Positions 8,505-18,260 are shown, counted from the stretch's first letter. The stretch is DNA of 64,000 bases from Thiotrichaceae bacterium (GCA_028688145.1 JAQTYU010000005.1:62001-126000), one strand, 5' to 3'. Notes: generated from the sequence alone by a model not told the origin. Numbers and translations are program-made.

Positions 8505-9026
8505 ATGATGAGGCAGACTCAAAATAGTTATACTTATGAAGAATTATTAACTTGTGGACGCGGCGAGATGTTTGGTGCAGGCAATGCCCAACTTCCCATG
8601 CCCCCGATGTTGATGTTCGATCGTATTATCAAAATAAATGAAGACGGTGGCAGTACAGGAAAAGGCGAGATTATCGCAGAATTAGACATTCATCCTGATT
8701 TATGGTTTTTCGCCTGTCACTTCCCCGGAGACCCTGTCATGCCTGGCTGCTTAGGTTTGGATGCGATGTGGCAATTGGTCGGATTTCATTTAGGATGGTT
8801 GGGTGGTCTGGGGCGTGGTCGGGCTTTGGGGGCTGGTGAAGTCAAGTTCACTGGACAGGTTACACCCGTATGTAAAAAAATCACCTATTCTATAGATATA
8901 AAACGAGTGATTATGCGGAAACTGGTGATGGGAATTGCAGATGCCCAGATGGAAGTCGATGGACGGGTGATTTATACCGCTAAAGATTTACGTGTGGGAT
9001 TATTTACTTCCACCGATGGTTTTTAA
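8505..9026 (+). CDS. fabA: 3-hydroxydecanoyl-ACP dehydratase/isomerase FabA
   Basis: A 173-residue hotdog-fold enzyme that dehydrates 3-hydroxydecanoyl-ACP and isomerises the product, the branch point to unsaturated fatty acids. The catalytic His72 lies in [16 protein letters not shown] and Asp86 in [11 protein letters not shown]. The N-terminus ([17 protein letters not shown]) and end (KDLRVGLF) match FabA rather than FabZ. Two adjacent ATGs open the gene. It lies 12 bp upstream of fabB, the classic anaerobic unsaturated-fatty-acid pair. Confidence 0.97.
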   Translation: MMRQTQNSYTYEELLTCGRGEMFGAGNAQLPMPPMLMFDRIIKINEDGGSTGKGEIIAELDIHPDLWFFACHFPGDPVMPGCLGLDAMWQLVGFHLGWLGGLGRGRALGAGEVKFTGQVTPVCKKITYSIDIKRVIMRKLVMGIADAQMEVDGRVIYTAKDLRVGLFTSTDGF

Positions 9027-9038
9027 GAGGATAAGACA

Positions 9039-10256
9039 TTGAGACGTGTTGTCATCACGGGGTTAGGCATTGTTTCTAGTCTCGGCAATAATAAGCAAGA
9101 AGTCCTCAACTCCTTACGTGAAGGACGTTCAGGCATTGAATTTTACCAAGGTTATGCGGATTTAGGCTTTCGTTCGCATGTTCATGGTGCATTACACTTA
9201 GATTTGGATGCGTTGATCGATAAAAAAGTAAAACGTTTTATGGGCGATGCGGCTGCATTTAATTATGTGGCAATGCTAGAAGCGATTGCAGATGCAGGCT
9301 TAACCGAAGCTGAAGTGTCGAACCCTAAAACGGGCTTGATTACGGGTTCTGGCGGTGGTTCACCTGAAAATCAAGTGATTGCAACAGATTTGTTGCGTAC
9401 TAAAGGATTACGTCGCGTTGGTCCTTACATGGTGCCACGTACCATGGCAAACACCACCTCCGCTTGTTTGGCTACCCCTCTGAAAATTAAAGGGATTAAC
9501 TACTCTTTAAGTTCCGCCTGTGCCACCAGTGCGCATTGCATTGGCAGCAGTATGGAACAAATTCAAATGGGCAAACAAGATATTATGTTTGCAGGTGGCG
9601 GTGAAGAATTACACTGGAGCATGACGCTGTTATTTGACGCGATGGGTGCATTATCCTCAAAGTACAATGACACGCCTCAAACTGCCTCACGCCCTTATGA
9701 CGCAACCCGCGATGGCTTTGTGATTTCTGGCGGTGGCGGCATCGTGGTGCTTGAAGAATTGGAACATGCCTTAGCGCGGGGTGCAAAAATTTACGCTGAA
9801 GTCGTGGGCTATGGCGCAACCTCTGACGGTTATGACATGGTGCAACCTTCTGGGGAAGGCGCGGTGCGTTGTATGCAGCAAGCCCTTGCCACCGTGAATG
9901 CGCCGATTGATTATGTCAACGCACATGGCACGAGTACCCCTGTGGGTGATATGCGGGAATTAGAAGCCATCAAGCAAACTTTTGGTGATAAATTACCCCC
10001 CATCAGCTCGACTAAATCCTTGTCAGGACATGCCTTAGGGGCTGCGGGTGTGCATGAAGCGATTTACAGTTTATTGATGATGGAAAATAACTTCATTGCC
10101 GCCTCTGCGAATATTACCGAATTAGACAGTTTTGCCGTGGGCGTGCCCATTGCGCGGGAACGTATCGACAATGTCGAATTAAACACCGTGATGTCTAACA
10201 GTTTCGGCTTTGGTGGAACTAACGCGACTTTAGTGCTACAACGTTTGGCAAAATAA
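9039..10256 (+). CDS. fabB: Beta-ketoacyl-ACP synthase I FabB
   Basis: A 405-residue condensing enzyme starting at TTG ([17 protein letters not shown]), preceded by AAGAGG. The active-site cysteine is Cys161 in [10 protein letters not shown]. The two catalytic histidines lie in [11 protein letters not shown] and [11 protein letters not shown], and the C-terminal [10 protein letters not shown] is present. It elongates cis-unsaturated acyl-ACP made by FabA. No ATG start is available close by, so the TTG is likely genuine and may lower expression relative to fabA. Confidence 0.97.
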   Translation: MRRVVITGLGIVSSLGNNKQEVLNSLREGRSGIEFYQGYADLGFRSHVHGALHLDLDALIDKKVKRFMGDAAAFNYVAMLEAIADAGLTEAEVSNPKTGLITGSGGGSPENQVIATDLLRTKGLRRVGPYMVPRTMANTTSACLATPLKIKGINYSLSSACATSAHCIGSSMEQIQMGKQDIMFAGGGEELHWSMTLLFDAMGALSSKYNDTPQTASRPYDATRDGFVISGGGGIVVLEELEHALARGAKIYAEVVGYGATSDGYDMVQPSGEGAVRCMQQALATVNAPIDYVNAHGTSTPVGDMRELEAIKQTFGDKLPPISSTKSLSGHALGAAGVHEAIYSLLMMENNFIAASANITELDSFAVGVPIARERIDNVELNTVMSNSFGFGGTNATLVLQRLAK

Positions 10257-10267
10257 GCCGTTTTCAC

Positions 10268-10290
10268 AAGGGGGAACATACTTCCCCCTT
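10268..10290 (+). terminator. G/C hairpin after fabB
   Basis: AAGGGGGAA / TTCCCCCTT around a five-base loop lies between fabB and gspC. No T run follows, so it is more likely an mRNA stabiliser or partial terminator than a full stop. Confidence 0.4.
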
Positions 10291-10310
10291 CAACTCAGGA
10301 AAAGGCAAAC

Positions 10311-11186
10311 ATGCGCTATGGATTGCTAAAACGTCTGTTATGGAATAAGTATTGGATTGTCCTGATTAATTTGCTTCTGAGCGCGTTTTTAGGCTATCAG
10401 CTCGTATTTACAGGCTTACAAAGCTATAAGCCGCTGAGTCAGCCGCTACCCGTCGCACAGCCCTCTTCTGGTAATGTGAGCACTGCCGCCAAATCTTCCG
10501 AACCCGCCCTGCTGAATTTATCCCCCATCCTTGAGGCACGATTATTTGGTGAGGCATCCCAAAGCAATAATTCCACCGCCCGCACCACCACCCAAATTCC
10601 TCCTGACACCAAACTTAGCTTAAAATTACTGGGCATTTATCATAATCCCGACCCACAACAATCACTGGCAATGATTGGCACTGCTGAAAACAAAAGTGGT
10701 TTGTATCATATCGGCAAAGCGGTTAGCAATGGCGTAATCTTATCTGAAGTGTATCCTAAATATGTGATTTTGCAGCGCGGGGATCGCTATGAAACCTTAC
10801 GTCTGGCTGGTACAGGTAATAATCCTGCATTACACCCAGTCGCGCCACAAAATTTGAATAAGCCATCACCCGCGCGTCAACTCGGCAATTTACAACGCCA
10901 ATTAGCGACCAATCCTGAAGCTTTAGGCAGATTATTGCGCGTAGACCCCGCCAACGAAAATGGCAAATTTATCGGGTTTAAACTATCCGCAGGGCAAGAC
11001 CCCAGTTTAATGGCGCAATTCGACTTGCAAACAGGCGATATTTTGACTTCAGTCAATGGTATAGAATTGGATTCACCGCTAAAAGGTTTTAGCATCGTGC
11101 AACAATTATCCACAGCCAACCAATTAACTTTACAAATCATGCGGCAAGGACAATCACGAACTTTGTCTTTCAATATTGAGAAATAA
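10311..11186 (+). CDS. gspC: Type II secretion protein GspC
   Basis: A 291-residue inner-membrane protein with a short cytoplasmic start and one transmembrane segment (residues about 15-35: IVLINLLLSAFLGYQLVF). The homology region (LKLLGIYHNPDPQQSLAMIG, GLYHIGKAV, VILSEVYPKYVILQRG) contacts GspD. The C-terminal PDZ-like domain is residues about 195-290 (LQTGDILTSVNGIEL). It links the inner-membrane platform to the secretin. It is separated from other gsp genes: gspG lies 42 kb away and gspD-F are not in the window. Confidence 0.9.
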   Translation: MRYGLLKRLLWNKYWIVLINLLLSAFLGYQLVFTGLQSYKPLSQPLPVAQPSSGNVSTAAKSSEPALLNLSPILEARLFGEASQSNNSTARTTTQIPPDTKLSLKLLGIYHNPDPQQSLAMIGTAENKSGLYHIGKAVSNGVILSEVYPKYVILQRGDRYETLRLAGTGNNPALHPVAPQNLNKPSPARQLGNLQRQLATNPEALGRLLRVDPANENGKFIGFKLSAGQDPSLMAQFDLQTGDILTSVNGIELDSPLKGFSIVQQLSTANQLTLQIMRQGQSRTLSFNIEK

Positions 11187-11188
11187 TT

Positions 11189-12220
11189 ATGTTCCTAAAC
11201 TACATCAATAACTTACGCGGCTTGGTAATTATTTTTATCGTTGGATTTCACAGTTTTTGGTTAATCAATTGGGACACTAACAGTTTTCTATATGACGTGC
11301 TGTATAGTTTCTTCAAAGGTTCTTCCGCCTATTTTTTATTTATTGCAGGTTTTCTGTTTCAGCACCTACTCAAAAGTTATCAATATCAAAACTATTTAAA
11401 AAAGAAATTTCAATATGTTATTTTACCCTATTTACTAGTTTCCATTCCTGCGATTGTGAAAATAGTTTTTTTCGCAACCGATGGCATTTTTAAAGATTAT
11501 CCCAGTTACCTACAAGTGCCCTTATATTACCTGAGCGGGCTGCATGTCAGTCCTTTTTGGTTTATTCCAATGATTGCGCTGTTTTATTTATGTTCTCCCT
11601 TGTTTGCCTATTTTGATAAAAAGCGTGGCTTTTACTGGGCGTTACCCATCCTGATTCTATTATCTCAAGTAGTATTGCGTAGTCGTGGTTTAGCCTTTGG
11701 AGACATAAATTATTCCTTGTTGACTATCTTGCTTGCACCGTTGCAATCTTTTGTACATTTATTATCAATTTATATTTTCGGGATGTTTTGCAGCCATCAC
11801 AAACAAGCCCTGTTTGAGTATTTGCAACGTTACATTGGCTGGATAATTTTGGCATTTTTCGGGCTGTTTGGCTTAGAACTCTTTATTGAAGGACATATTA
11901 GCTATTTTGAACAAAATGTGAATTATTTCAAAAGTCTCATATTTTTACTGCTGATTCTGTATGTTTTTCAACGTTATGACCTGTATTTAGGCAAAAAACT
12001 CGCCCTGATTGGTGAGATGAGTTTTGGCATCTTTTTTCTGCATGAATATGTGAACTGGGTAGTTTGGAAAATTGAGAAGTTTTTATTCGGCAGCGTGATG
12101 GCGGGCACATTATTAAATAGCTTGCTACTATTAGCAGTCAGTATCGGAATTTGTATGCTGTTACTGGGCATTGCAAAACGTCTGTTTGGGCGCAACAGCC
12201 GCTTGCTGGTGGGTTATTAG
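11189..12220 (+). CDS. Acyltransferase 3 family membrane protein
   Basis: A 343-residue integral membrane protein with about ten hydrophobic segments. It opens NYINNLRGLVIIFIVGFHS, where the conserved Arg and His are the acyltransferase-3 motif. A later FGIFFLHEYVNW segment also fits the family. Members transfer acetyl or other acyl groups to surface polysaccharides or lipids; the substrate cannot be told. It lies two bases after gspC and is probably co-transcribed with it. Confidence 0.85.
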   Translation: MFLNYINNLRGLVIIFIVGFHSFWLINWDTNSFLYDVLYSFFKGSSAYFLFIAGFLFQHLLKSYQYQNYLKKKFQYVILPYLLVSIPAIVKIVFFATDGIFKDYPSYLQVPLYYLSGLHVSPFWFIPMIALFYLCSPLFAYFDKKRGFYWALPILILLSQVVLRSRGLAFGDINYSLLTILLAPLQSFVHLLSIYIFGMFCSHHKQALFEYLQRYIGWIILAFFGLFGLELFIEGHISYFEQNVNYFKSLIFLLLILYVFQRYDLYLGKKLALIGEMSFGIFFLHEYVNWVVWKIEKFLFGSVMAGTLLNSLLLLAVSIGICMLLLGIAKRLFGRNSRLLVGY

Positions 12221-12278
12221 TTTCCCTGAATAATTAGCGCAATTCTGTTAAAATCTCGTGTATGTAAAGGCGCAGCTA

Positions 12279-12314
12279 ACGCTATAATTATTTGTTTTAT
12301 AATAATTATAGCGT
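12279..12314. other. Perfect 14-bp A/T-rich inverted repeat
   Basis: ACGCTATAATTATT and AATAATTATAGCGT flank an eight-base spacer between the acyltransferase and mltG. It may terminate the upstream operon or be an operator; no T tract follows. Confidence 0.5.
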
Positions 12315-12383
12315 CATATTTCCACTGTATTATCCCTAAAGTTTGAACCCTGATATTAAAGAGACCCGTAGGATTTAAACGGC

Positions 12384-13544
12384 ATGATTAATTTTTTGAT
12401 AAAACTGGGCATTCGCTTACTCATTACCTTACTTGTTATCAGTGCCGCGCTTGCGGGTGGTGCGTACTGGATTCATGAAAACCGTTTACAAATGCCCTTG
12501 CCCATCAGCCAAGATGCGCGTTATATCATCACTGCTAAAAGCAATTTAGCTTTGATTTCCAGTGAGTTAGTGGATAAAGGTTTCTTTGATTATCCCACCG
12601 CATGGACATGGCTTGCGATGGCGCGGTGGCAGCAAAAGGCGCATCGCATTAAAGCAGGTGAATACGCGATTCTTGTCGGCATGACTCCCCAACAATTGCT
12701 AGACCTGTTTGTAGAAGGCAAAACCGTGCAGCATGTGCTCACCGTGCCCGAGGGTTGGACATTTCGCCAACTGCTCACCGCCTTGCACAATGAACCAAGC
12801 TTAACTCATAAACTCAAAGGTTTAGATGATAAAGCGGTGATGGCACAATTGGGCTTTCCGAACCAACACCCCGAAGGACGCTTTTATCCCGATACTTATC
12901 ATTTTCCGTTGGGCATGAGTGACATTGAATTTTTACAACGCGCTTATCACATCATGGCGCAACAGCTTAAAACTGCGTGGGAAAAACGCCCCCCAGATTT
13001 GATTTTAACCAGCCCCGATGAAGCGTTGACGCTTGCCTCGATTGTGGAAAAAGAAACCGCCGTGCCCAGTGAACGTCCTCAAATTGCAGGCGTATTTACG
13101 CGACGTTTAAAATTGGGAATGCGTTTGCAAACCGACCCCACGGTGATTTATGCCTTGGGCGAGGCGTATGATGGCAATATTCACCAACAAGATTTATTAG
13201 TCGATAGTCCTTATAATACTTATGTATACAAAGGCTTACCGCCAACCCCGATTTCCTTGGTGGGGAAAGAGGCATTGAATGCCGCGCTGAATCCTGCGGC
13301 AGGGGATAGTTTATACTTTGTGGCGAAAGGCGATGGTTCAGGTTCGCATTATTTTTCAGCAACTTTAGGCGAACACGAATGCGCAGTGATTGAATATCAA
13401 CTGAAAAACAAAGCCCCTGCGCGTTTCCGCAGCCGTTGCCATGAAAGCCCACATTGTGGCGCGTGCCGTAATAATTCCAGCTCAAGCGTGGGTGAAGCAC
13501 GTAAACCTAGCCAATCGGCTTTGAGTTTTCCAAAAATACGTTAA
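12384..13544 (+). CDS. mltG: Endolytic peptidoglycan transglycosylase MltG
   Basis: A 386-residue YceG/MltG protein that cleaves nascent glycan strands. It has an N-terminal transmembrane anchor (residues about 8-28), a LysM-like region (KAGEYAILVGMTPQQLLDLF) and the catalytic domain with SIVEKETAVPSERPQIAGVF, whose Glu is the family catalytic acid, then RLQTDPTVIYALG and YNTYVYKGLPPTPI. Beyond the usual end an extra tail of about 35 residues contains RCHESPHCGAC and a Ser-rich stretch. tmk and holB, its usual neighbours, do not follow. Confidence 0.93.
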   Translation: MINFLIKLGIRLLITLLVISAALAGGAYWIHENRLQMPLPISQDARYIITAKSNLALISSELVDKGFFDYPTAWTWLAMARWQQKAHRIKAGEYAILVGMTPQQLLDLFVEGKTVQHVLTVPEGWTFRQLLTALHNEPSLTHKLKGLDDKAVMAQLGFPNQHPEGRFYPDTYHFPLGMSDIEFLQRAYHIMAQQLKTAWEKRPPDLILTSPDEALTLASIVEKETAVPSERPQIAGVFTRRLKLGMRLQTDPTVIYALGEAYDGNIHQQDLLVDSPYNTYVYKGLPPTPISLVGKEALNAALNPAAGDSLYFVAKGDGSGSHYFSATLGEHECAVIEYQLKNKAPARFRSRCHESPHCGACRNNSSSSVGEARKPSQSALSFPKIR

Positions 13545-13809
13545 TTTTAAAGTTGACTGGACTCCCAATTCCTCCACGAAAACTTTTTAAAAACTCAATG
13601 ATTGTTTATGTTTAGCCCTTTTAGGAAGTTGGAAAGCAGTAAAATTTATGAACTTTAAACCTCGTATTTTAGAAATTTAGAATAAGCTACTTTACAAGTC
13701 GTGCATTATATGCTCATAATAAAGCACATCTGTAACGCAGATAATTTGATAATCATAACAGTGACACGGTAAAGTACACTGAAAAAACAACACCCTCAAA
13801 GGAGCTTGT

Positions 13810-14322
13810 ATGCAAGTTGCAAAATTATTAGGTTTCGCAGGTTTAGCCTGCACCGTCGCTTTTTCCTCCAACGTATTTGCTGCTGAAGCTGCCACCGCAG
13901 CCGAAGTTATGGCAAAAGTCAAAGAAGCCGCCAAAGAACTTTCTGCTGCCAAAGGTAGCGATGCTGCTTTGGCAGAATTCAACAAGAAAGATGGCAAGTT
14001 CGTGTGGAAAGACAGCTATGTGTTCGTTTATGACTGCGATGCAGACAAAATGGTAGCACACCCCATGAAAGCCGATTTAGTGGGCAAGCCCGTGTTAAAA
14101 ATCACCGACAAGAAAGGAACTTTACTGTTCAAAGAATTGTGTGATGCTGGCAAGAAAGCAACGGGCGGCTGGGTCGCTTACATGTGGCCTAAGCCCGGTC
14201 AAGAAGATGCAGCACAAAAAGTGTCCTATGCGACTTCAGTCGAAGGCACGCATTATCAAGTCAGCGCGGGGATTTACGACGACAAATCTACCGTTGCCGA
14301 TTTGACCAAACTGCTCAAATAA
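13810..14322 (+). CDS. Secreted single-cache domain protein
   Basis: A 170-residue protein with a signal peptide (MQVAKLLGFAGLACTVAF, cleavage likely after VFAAEA). It is followed by a cache-2 type sensory domain: KDGKFVWKDSYVFVYDCDADKMVAHP, then a central KPVLKITDKKGTLLFKELC and GGWVAYMWPKPG. Cache domains bind small ligands in the periplasm. Here there is no attached kinase or chemoreceptor, so it may be a ligand-binding partner of one. GGAG lies seven bases before the ATG. It is monocistronic, with its own terminator. Confidence 0.88.
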   Translation: MQVAKLLGFAGLACTVAFSSNVFAAEAATAAEVMAKVKEAAKELSAAKGSDAALAEFNKKDGKFVWKDSYVFVYDCDADKMVAHPMKADLVGKPVLKITDKKGTLLFKELCDAGKKATGGWVAYMWPKPGQEDAAQKVSYATSVEGTHYQVSAGIYDDKSTVADLTKLLK

Positions 14323-14353
14323 TCTTTTCCTAAAGACTGTTTAAAACAGTTTC

Positions 14354-14389
14354 AAAGCCAAGTGATTTAATTATCGCTTGGCTTTTTGT
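14354..14389 (+). terminator. Terminator of the cache-protein gene
   Basis: AAAGCCAAGTGA / TCGCTTGGCTTT stem followed by a T tract. Confidence 0.9.
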
Positions 14390-14620
14390 TTTTAAGCTAT
14401 TCCGACTAAATTTTAAGTATTCACTTTTAGCTCGAATGTTGTATAGATTACAAGCTAAACATTAATAATTAATTGAAAGTCAACAATAAATTTATTGGCA
14501 TTACTTTTGCTAAAGGCTAAGCATTTCACCAAAGTGAAAATTAGTTGGGCAAAAATGAAAGTGGATGTAACTTAATGTTCTTAAAATGAATAAATGTCAA
14601 TAAATTAGCAAGGAAATCTG

Positions 14621-15973
14621 ATGAAAACTTTTCTCGATTGGTCAGCTTATAAAGATTCAGGCATGGGCGATGCATATGCCGATATTCCCAAAACAGGCGG
14701 TGATTTTGCCAAAGCGGTGGCAGTGTGCATTAACAGCCGCCAATGTGAACGCGAAGCCAAGGGCGTGATGTGTCCCAGTTTTCGGGTTAGTCAAAATACC
14801 AATTATTCCACGGGCGGGCGAGTGCGTTTGTTAAAAGCCGCGCTGAATGGGGAAATGGGCGACTTGCCTTTTACTGACCCAAAACTTGCCGAAGCGATGG
14901 ATTTATGTCTGGGCTGTAAGGGTTGTAAACGCGAATGTGAAAATAAAGTAGATATGGCATTGATTAAAATGGAATATCTTGCACAGCGTCAGGCAAAAAC
15001 AGGGATTAGTTTACGCAGTCGTATTCTTGCGAATTTTCCCGTGTGGTTGCATCGTTATCCTTGGTTAAAATCTTTACCTAAATTACGCAATCGTTCTGGG
15101 CTACTGGCGAAATTGGGGGAAAAGTTTCTCGATGTCAGTGCGCGTCGTCAACTGCCCGAACCCGCTTCTGATACTTTTAGCCCGCCCGCACCTTTGCTCA
15201 CAGATTTAGCCGCGCAGGGCAAGGAAGTCGTGTTATTTATTGATACTTTTAGCCGCCATTTTGAGCCTGAAATTCCCGAAGCGGCTTTGTATGTGTTGAC
15301 CGCCGCAGGTTATCAAGTTTCTTTTGCAGAGGCGACAAAGAACAGCGCGGACGCTTCGCGTCCCTTGTGTTGTGGGCGGACTTTTTTGGCGCAAGGTTTG
15401 ATTGATGAAGCGCGGGCTGAGGCGCAACGGGTGGTTGATGCCTTGTTGCCGCATGTGGAGGCGGGGCGCACGATTATTGGTTTAGAGCCTTCTTGTTTGC
15501 TGAGTTTGCGTGATGAATATTTAAGTTTAGGGCTGGGCGAGGCGGCGGTGAAAATCTCGCAACACGCCTTTTTATTTGAAGAGTTTTTGGCGCGGGAACA
15601 CACGGCAAAACGTTTAAATTTATCTTTTAGAACTTTAGGTCCCAAAACTATACCCGCTTTAATTCATGGACATTGTCACCAAAATGCCTTGGGAGCAATG
15701 AAATCGATGCGTAAAATTTTAAAACTGATTCCACAGTTTGAATTTGAAATTATTGAGCCGTCTTGTTGTGGGATGGCGGGCAGTTTTGGGATTGAGGCGG
15801 AACATGCGGAATTGAGTTTAGACATGGCAAATCAGACTTTATTGCCTGCTCTGCAAGCCGCGCCTGAAGCACAGGTGATTAGTAATGGTTTTTCATGTCG
15901 CCATCAAATTCGGGAAACCGCGCAGCGTCAACCCAAGCATTTGGCGGTGTTGTTGCGTGAGGCGTTGGATTGA
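14621..15973 (+). CDS. Fe-S oxidoreductase with CCG domains, lacking the FAD domain
   Basis: A 450-residue iron-sulfur subunit matching the C-terminal half of FAD/Fe-S D-2-hydroxyacid (lactate, glycolate or hydroxyglutarate) dehydrogenases. The first cluster motif is CINSRQCEREAKGVMCPSF, followed by STGGRVRLL. The second is CLGCKGCKRECENKVDM. Two cysteine-rich CCG-type sites follow (LCCGRTFLA and PSCCGMAGSFG, with GHCHQNA). The FAD-binding half that normally precedes these motifs in the same polypeptide is missing and is not upstream. It probably works with a separately encoded flavoprotein. Confidence 0.85.
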   Translation: MKTFLDWSAYKDSGMGDAYADIPKTGGDFAKAVAVCINSRQCEREAKGVMCPSFRVSQNTNYSTGGRVRLLKAALNGEMGDLPFTDPKLAEAMDLCLGCKGCKRECENKVDMALIKMEYLAQRQAKTGISLRSRILANFPVWLHRYPWLKSLPKLRNRSGLLAKLGEKFLDVSARRQLPEPASDTFSPPAPLLTDLAAQGKEVVLFIDTFSRHFEPEIPEAALYVLTAAGYQVSFAEATKNSADASRPLCCGRTFLAQGLIDEARAEAQRVVDALLPHVEAGRTIIGLEPSCLLSLRDEYLSLGLGEAAVKISQHAFLFEEFLAREHTAKRLNLSFRTLGPKTIPALIHGHCHQNALGAMKSMRKILKLIPQFEFEIIEPSCCGMAGSFGIEAEHAELSLDMANQTLLPALQAAPEAQVISNGFSCRHQIRETAQRQPKHLAVLLREALD

Positions 15974-15982
15974 TTTGAAAAT

Positions 15983-16201
15983 CGCCCCTAAATCTCCTAA
16001 AGGGGACTTTAAAGATTAAACAAAAGTTTCGTAGGGTGCATAAGGCACAGCCGCCATGCACCCGTGTGCTGAGCTATTAATTATAACCTATTGTTTTTAT
16101 GGGTTAAGGTGTATGACGCTACGCTTATACACCCTACGCAACTTTAAAGATTAAAACAATTGTTTAGTCTTTAGCCCCTTTAGAGGGTTGGGGGCGCAGT
16201 T
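15983..16201. repeat. Family A G/C palindrome, split by a second repeat
   Basis: The left arm (CGCCCCTAAATCTCC, 15983) and right arm (GGTTGGGGGCGCAG, ending 16201) are those of the compact ~90-bp family A repeats elsewhere. The halves are separated by a different repeat at 16027-16142. Confidence 0.8.
16027..16142. repeat. Family E repeat (GTAGGGTGCA type) inside family A
   Basis: Contains GGGTGCAT/ATGCACCC and GGTGTAT/ATACACC hairpins, with outer CGTAGGGTG and ACCCTACG ends. It fills the 317-bp gap between two genes together with the flanking family A halves. Confidence 0.65.
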
Positions 16202-16290
16202 AAAGATTCCCCGCATTCCGCTGCGCTCCATACGGCTATTTTCTGTTTTAATTATGTTAATTGCGGTAATTATGTGAATTGTGGTTCAGA

Positions 16291-17517
16291 CTAACTTTTC
16301 AAATCCGTCCAAAAATTCCGCGTCTGAAATACCTGTGGCGCAAACCCCTTGCCCTGCGCTCTTAAATGGCGTTTCAGCACAAAATCAAACAGCAACGGAT
16401 TATAAACCCGCAAGGTTTTCAACACAGGAATGCTACTTTCAGGAATAAAATGCTTTTCTGCCAACAACTTCAATGACAACATCGGCAGCACCGCAGGCAA
16501 AGGATAATCCGAGGCATACAATAAACGTGAATGCCAGTCTGAGCGCAACAGCACCTTATCCAGCACCGCCACCCGATTAATTTGTGGCATTGCAGAAATA
16601 TCCCCAAATAACGTGCTTTGATAACGCGGTTCATCCATCAAACGCCCAAATAAATCAATATTTAGCACAGGCTGCGCGTTTTCACCCTTGTCCAAATCAA
16701 CACTGCTGCCCGATGAGGCACAATGCGCCACCACCACCCGCACCCCATGATCCAAAGCGCGGCGCAATAATAAAGGATTGCCATAATTTTGCATTTCCAT
16801 GCCCACAACCGCATGTTCATCGCCGCCATGACACAGCAAAGGCAAATTAAACTTCGCCATCGCTTCATAAAATTTATCACACAAGGGCGAACTGGGATTA
16901 ATCCCCATCGCGGGCGGCAACCATTTCACCCCCAACGCGCCATCCTTCACCGCTTGGTTTAATGCCTCCACGCAATCTTTACGATAGGGATGCACCGAAG
17001 CCAACCAACCAAATTGTTGCGGATTTTCCCGACACACTTTTGCCGCATATTCATTGGGGGTGTGAAACGCAGAATGCTCCTCAATACGCTCGCCTTGCTC
17101 GTTATACGAATAATCGAAGGCTAACAACAAAAAGCGCATGTTTTTGCCCCAATGCAGTTTTTTCAAATGGTCAAGATAGCCTTGATCCACGGGCATATTC
17201 GGTGTTGGGCAAGAGGCTTTTAGGTAAAACTGAAATTGTAAATATTGTTTTGGATTGATTAACGATTGAGATTGAGGATTGACCCAAACCCCGCTGCCCG
17301 CATCGCCTAAACCAATCAAATGCACATGTCCATCCCAAATTTGGGCGGGGTCGATACCTTGGAACGCGGCTTGAATTAATTCATTTTTGGCAAATTCGGG
17401 CGGTAATTCACCATTTAAACATTCTCTGAAAAATTCACCATCGTCAGGGAAATATCTCGACACACACGCCGATAAAATCCCCAAACCTGCCATGCTCACA
17501 AAATAACGCCGCTTCAT
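16291..17517 (-). CDS. Amidohydrolase-2 family lipoprotein
   Basis: A metal-dependent TIM-barrel hydrolase of about 408 residues. The start MKRRYFVSMAGLGILSAC is a lipoprotein signal with a lipobox cysteine, preceded by a GGGG-containing site. Its ATG overlaps the nudF stop as ATGA, which decides the start. Metal-site residues are WDGHVHL near residue 65, LLCHGGDEH, VVVAHCASSG and LYASDYPLP. The substrate is unknown; relatives include decarboxylases and lactonases. It is translationally coupled to nudF. Confidence 0.8.
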   Translation of the reverse strand: MKRRYFVSMAGLGILSACVSRYFPDDGEFFRECLNGELPPEFAKNELIQAAFQGIDPAQIWDGHVHLIGLGDAGSGVWVNPQSQSLINPKQYLQFQFYLKASCPTPNMPVDQGYLDHLKKLHWGKNMRFLLLAFDYSYNEQGERIEEHSAFHTPNEYAAKVCRENPQQFGWLASVHPYRKDCVEALNQAVKDGALGVKWLPPAMGINPSSPLCDKFYEAMAKFNLPLLCHGGDEHAVVGMEMQNYGNPLLLRRALDHGVRVVVAHCASSGSSVDLDKGENAQPVLNIDLFGRLMDEPRYQSTLFGDISAMPQINRVAVLDKVLLRSDWHSRLLYASDYPLPAVLPMLSLKLLAEKHFIPESSIPVLKTLRVYNPLLFDFVLKRHLRAQGKGFAPQVFQTRNFWTDLKS

Positions 17518-18122
17518 GCACTGATACCCCATTGTTTTCTAACGTCTTCGCGGTGCAAAGCCAGCCATTGCAGCGCAATAATCGGCGGTGCTGAGCGAAT
17601 TTTGCCTTCTGCCAGCATTTTTAAAGCGTCGTCGAATTTGACCACATGCACTTGAATATCTTCATTTTCTTCGACTAAACCATGAATCCCGCCCACACCT
17701 TGCGTGCTCACCCGCCCACAAAAAATCGCAGTGGTTTCGCTGGTGCCGCCAGGACTGACTAAAAATTGATACATCGGGATTAAATCGCTGATCACACAAC
17801 CCGCTTCTTCTTTTGCTTCACGAATGGCGACTTGTTCGGGGGTTTCGCCAACTTCCATAATTCCCGCGACTACTTCTAATAACCAAGGGTTTTCGCTGTG
17901 TGCGGCATACGCGCCTGCGCGAAATTGCTCAATTAACACCACTTCGTCACGGATAGGGTCGTAAGGTAAAACGGCGGCAGCATGTCCACGTTCAAACACT
18001 TCGCGAACCACCTCGCCAGTCCAGCCGCCTGCAAATAAGCGGTGACGTAAATGATAGCGCACAATTTTGAAATAACCGTCGAATGCAGTTACTTTTTGTA
18101 ATAATTCAACTTTATCGGTCAC
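17514..18122 (-). CDS. nudF: ADP-ribose pyrophosphatase NudF
   Basis: A 202-residue NUDIX hydrolase that splits ADP-ribose to AMP and ribose 5-phosphate. The Nudix box GIMEVGETPEQVAIREAKEEAG is complete, with REAKEE metal ligands near residue 105. The N-terminus (GYFKIVRYHLRHRLFAGGW) and VLIEQFRAGAY are typical of NudF. It precedes the lipoprotein hydrolase in an overlapping pair. Confidence 0.93.
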   Translation of the reverse strand: MTDKVELLQKVTAFDGYFKIVRYHLRHRLFAGGWTGEVVREVFERGHAAAVLPYDPIRDEVVLIEQFRAGAYAAHSENPWLLEVVAGIMEVGETPEQVAIREAKEEAGCVISDLIPMYQFLVSPGGTSETTAIFCGRVSTQGVGGIHGLVEENEDIQVHVVKFDDALKMLAEGKIRSAPPIIALQWLALHREDVRKQWGISA

Positions 18123-18139
18123 TTTTCTATCTCTATTTG

Positions 18140-18234
18140 TTGTCTGAATCAGGATTCACAGGATTCCCCGAATTAAGCAGGATTAAACCCTAATCCAGTC
18201 AATTCTTCAATCCTGAAAATTCTGATTCAGACAA
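18140..18234. repeat. Family F repeat with 12-bp perfect terminal inverted arms
   Basis: TTGTCTGAATCA and TGATTCAGACAA bound a 95-bp element. Inside are repeated AGGATT and AATCCTG words that extend the imperfect palindrome. It separates nudF from the DUF2063 gene. Confidence 0.65.
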
Positions 18235-18260
18235 TCCTTCATTCTTTAGGACTACTTTTT

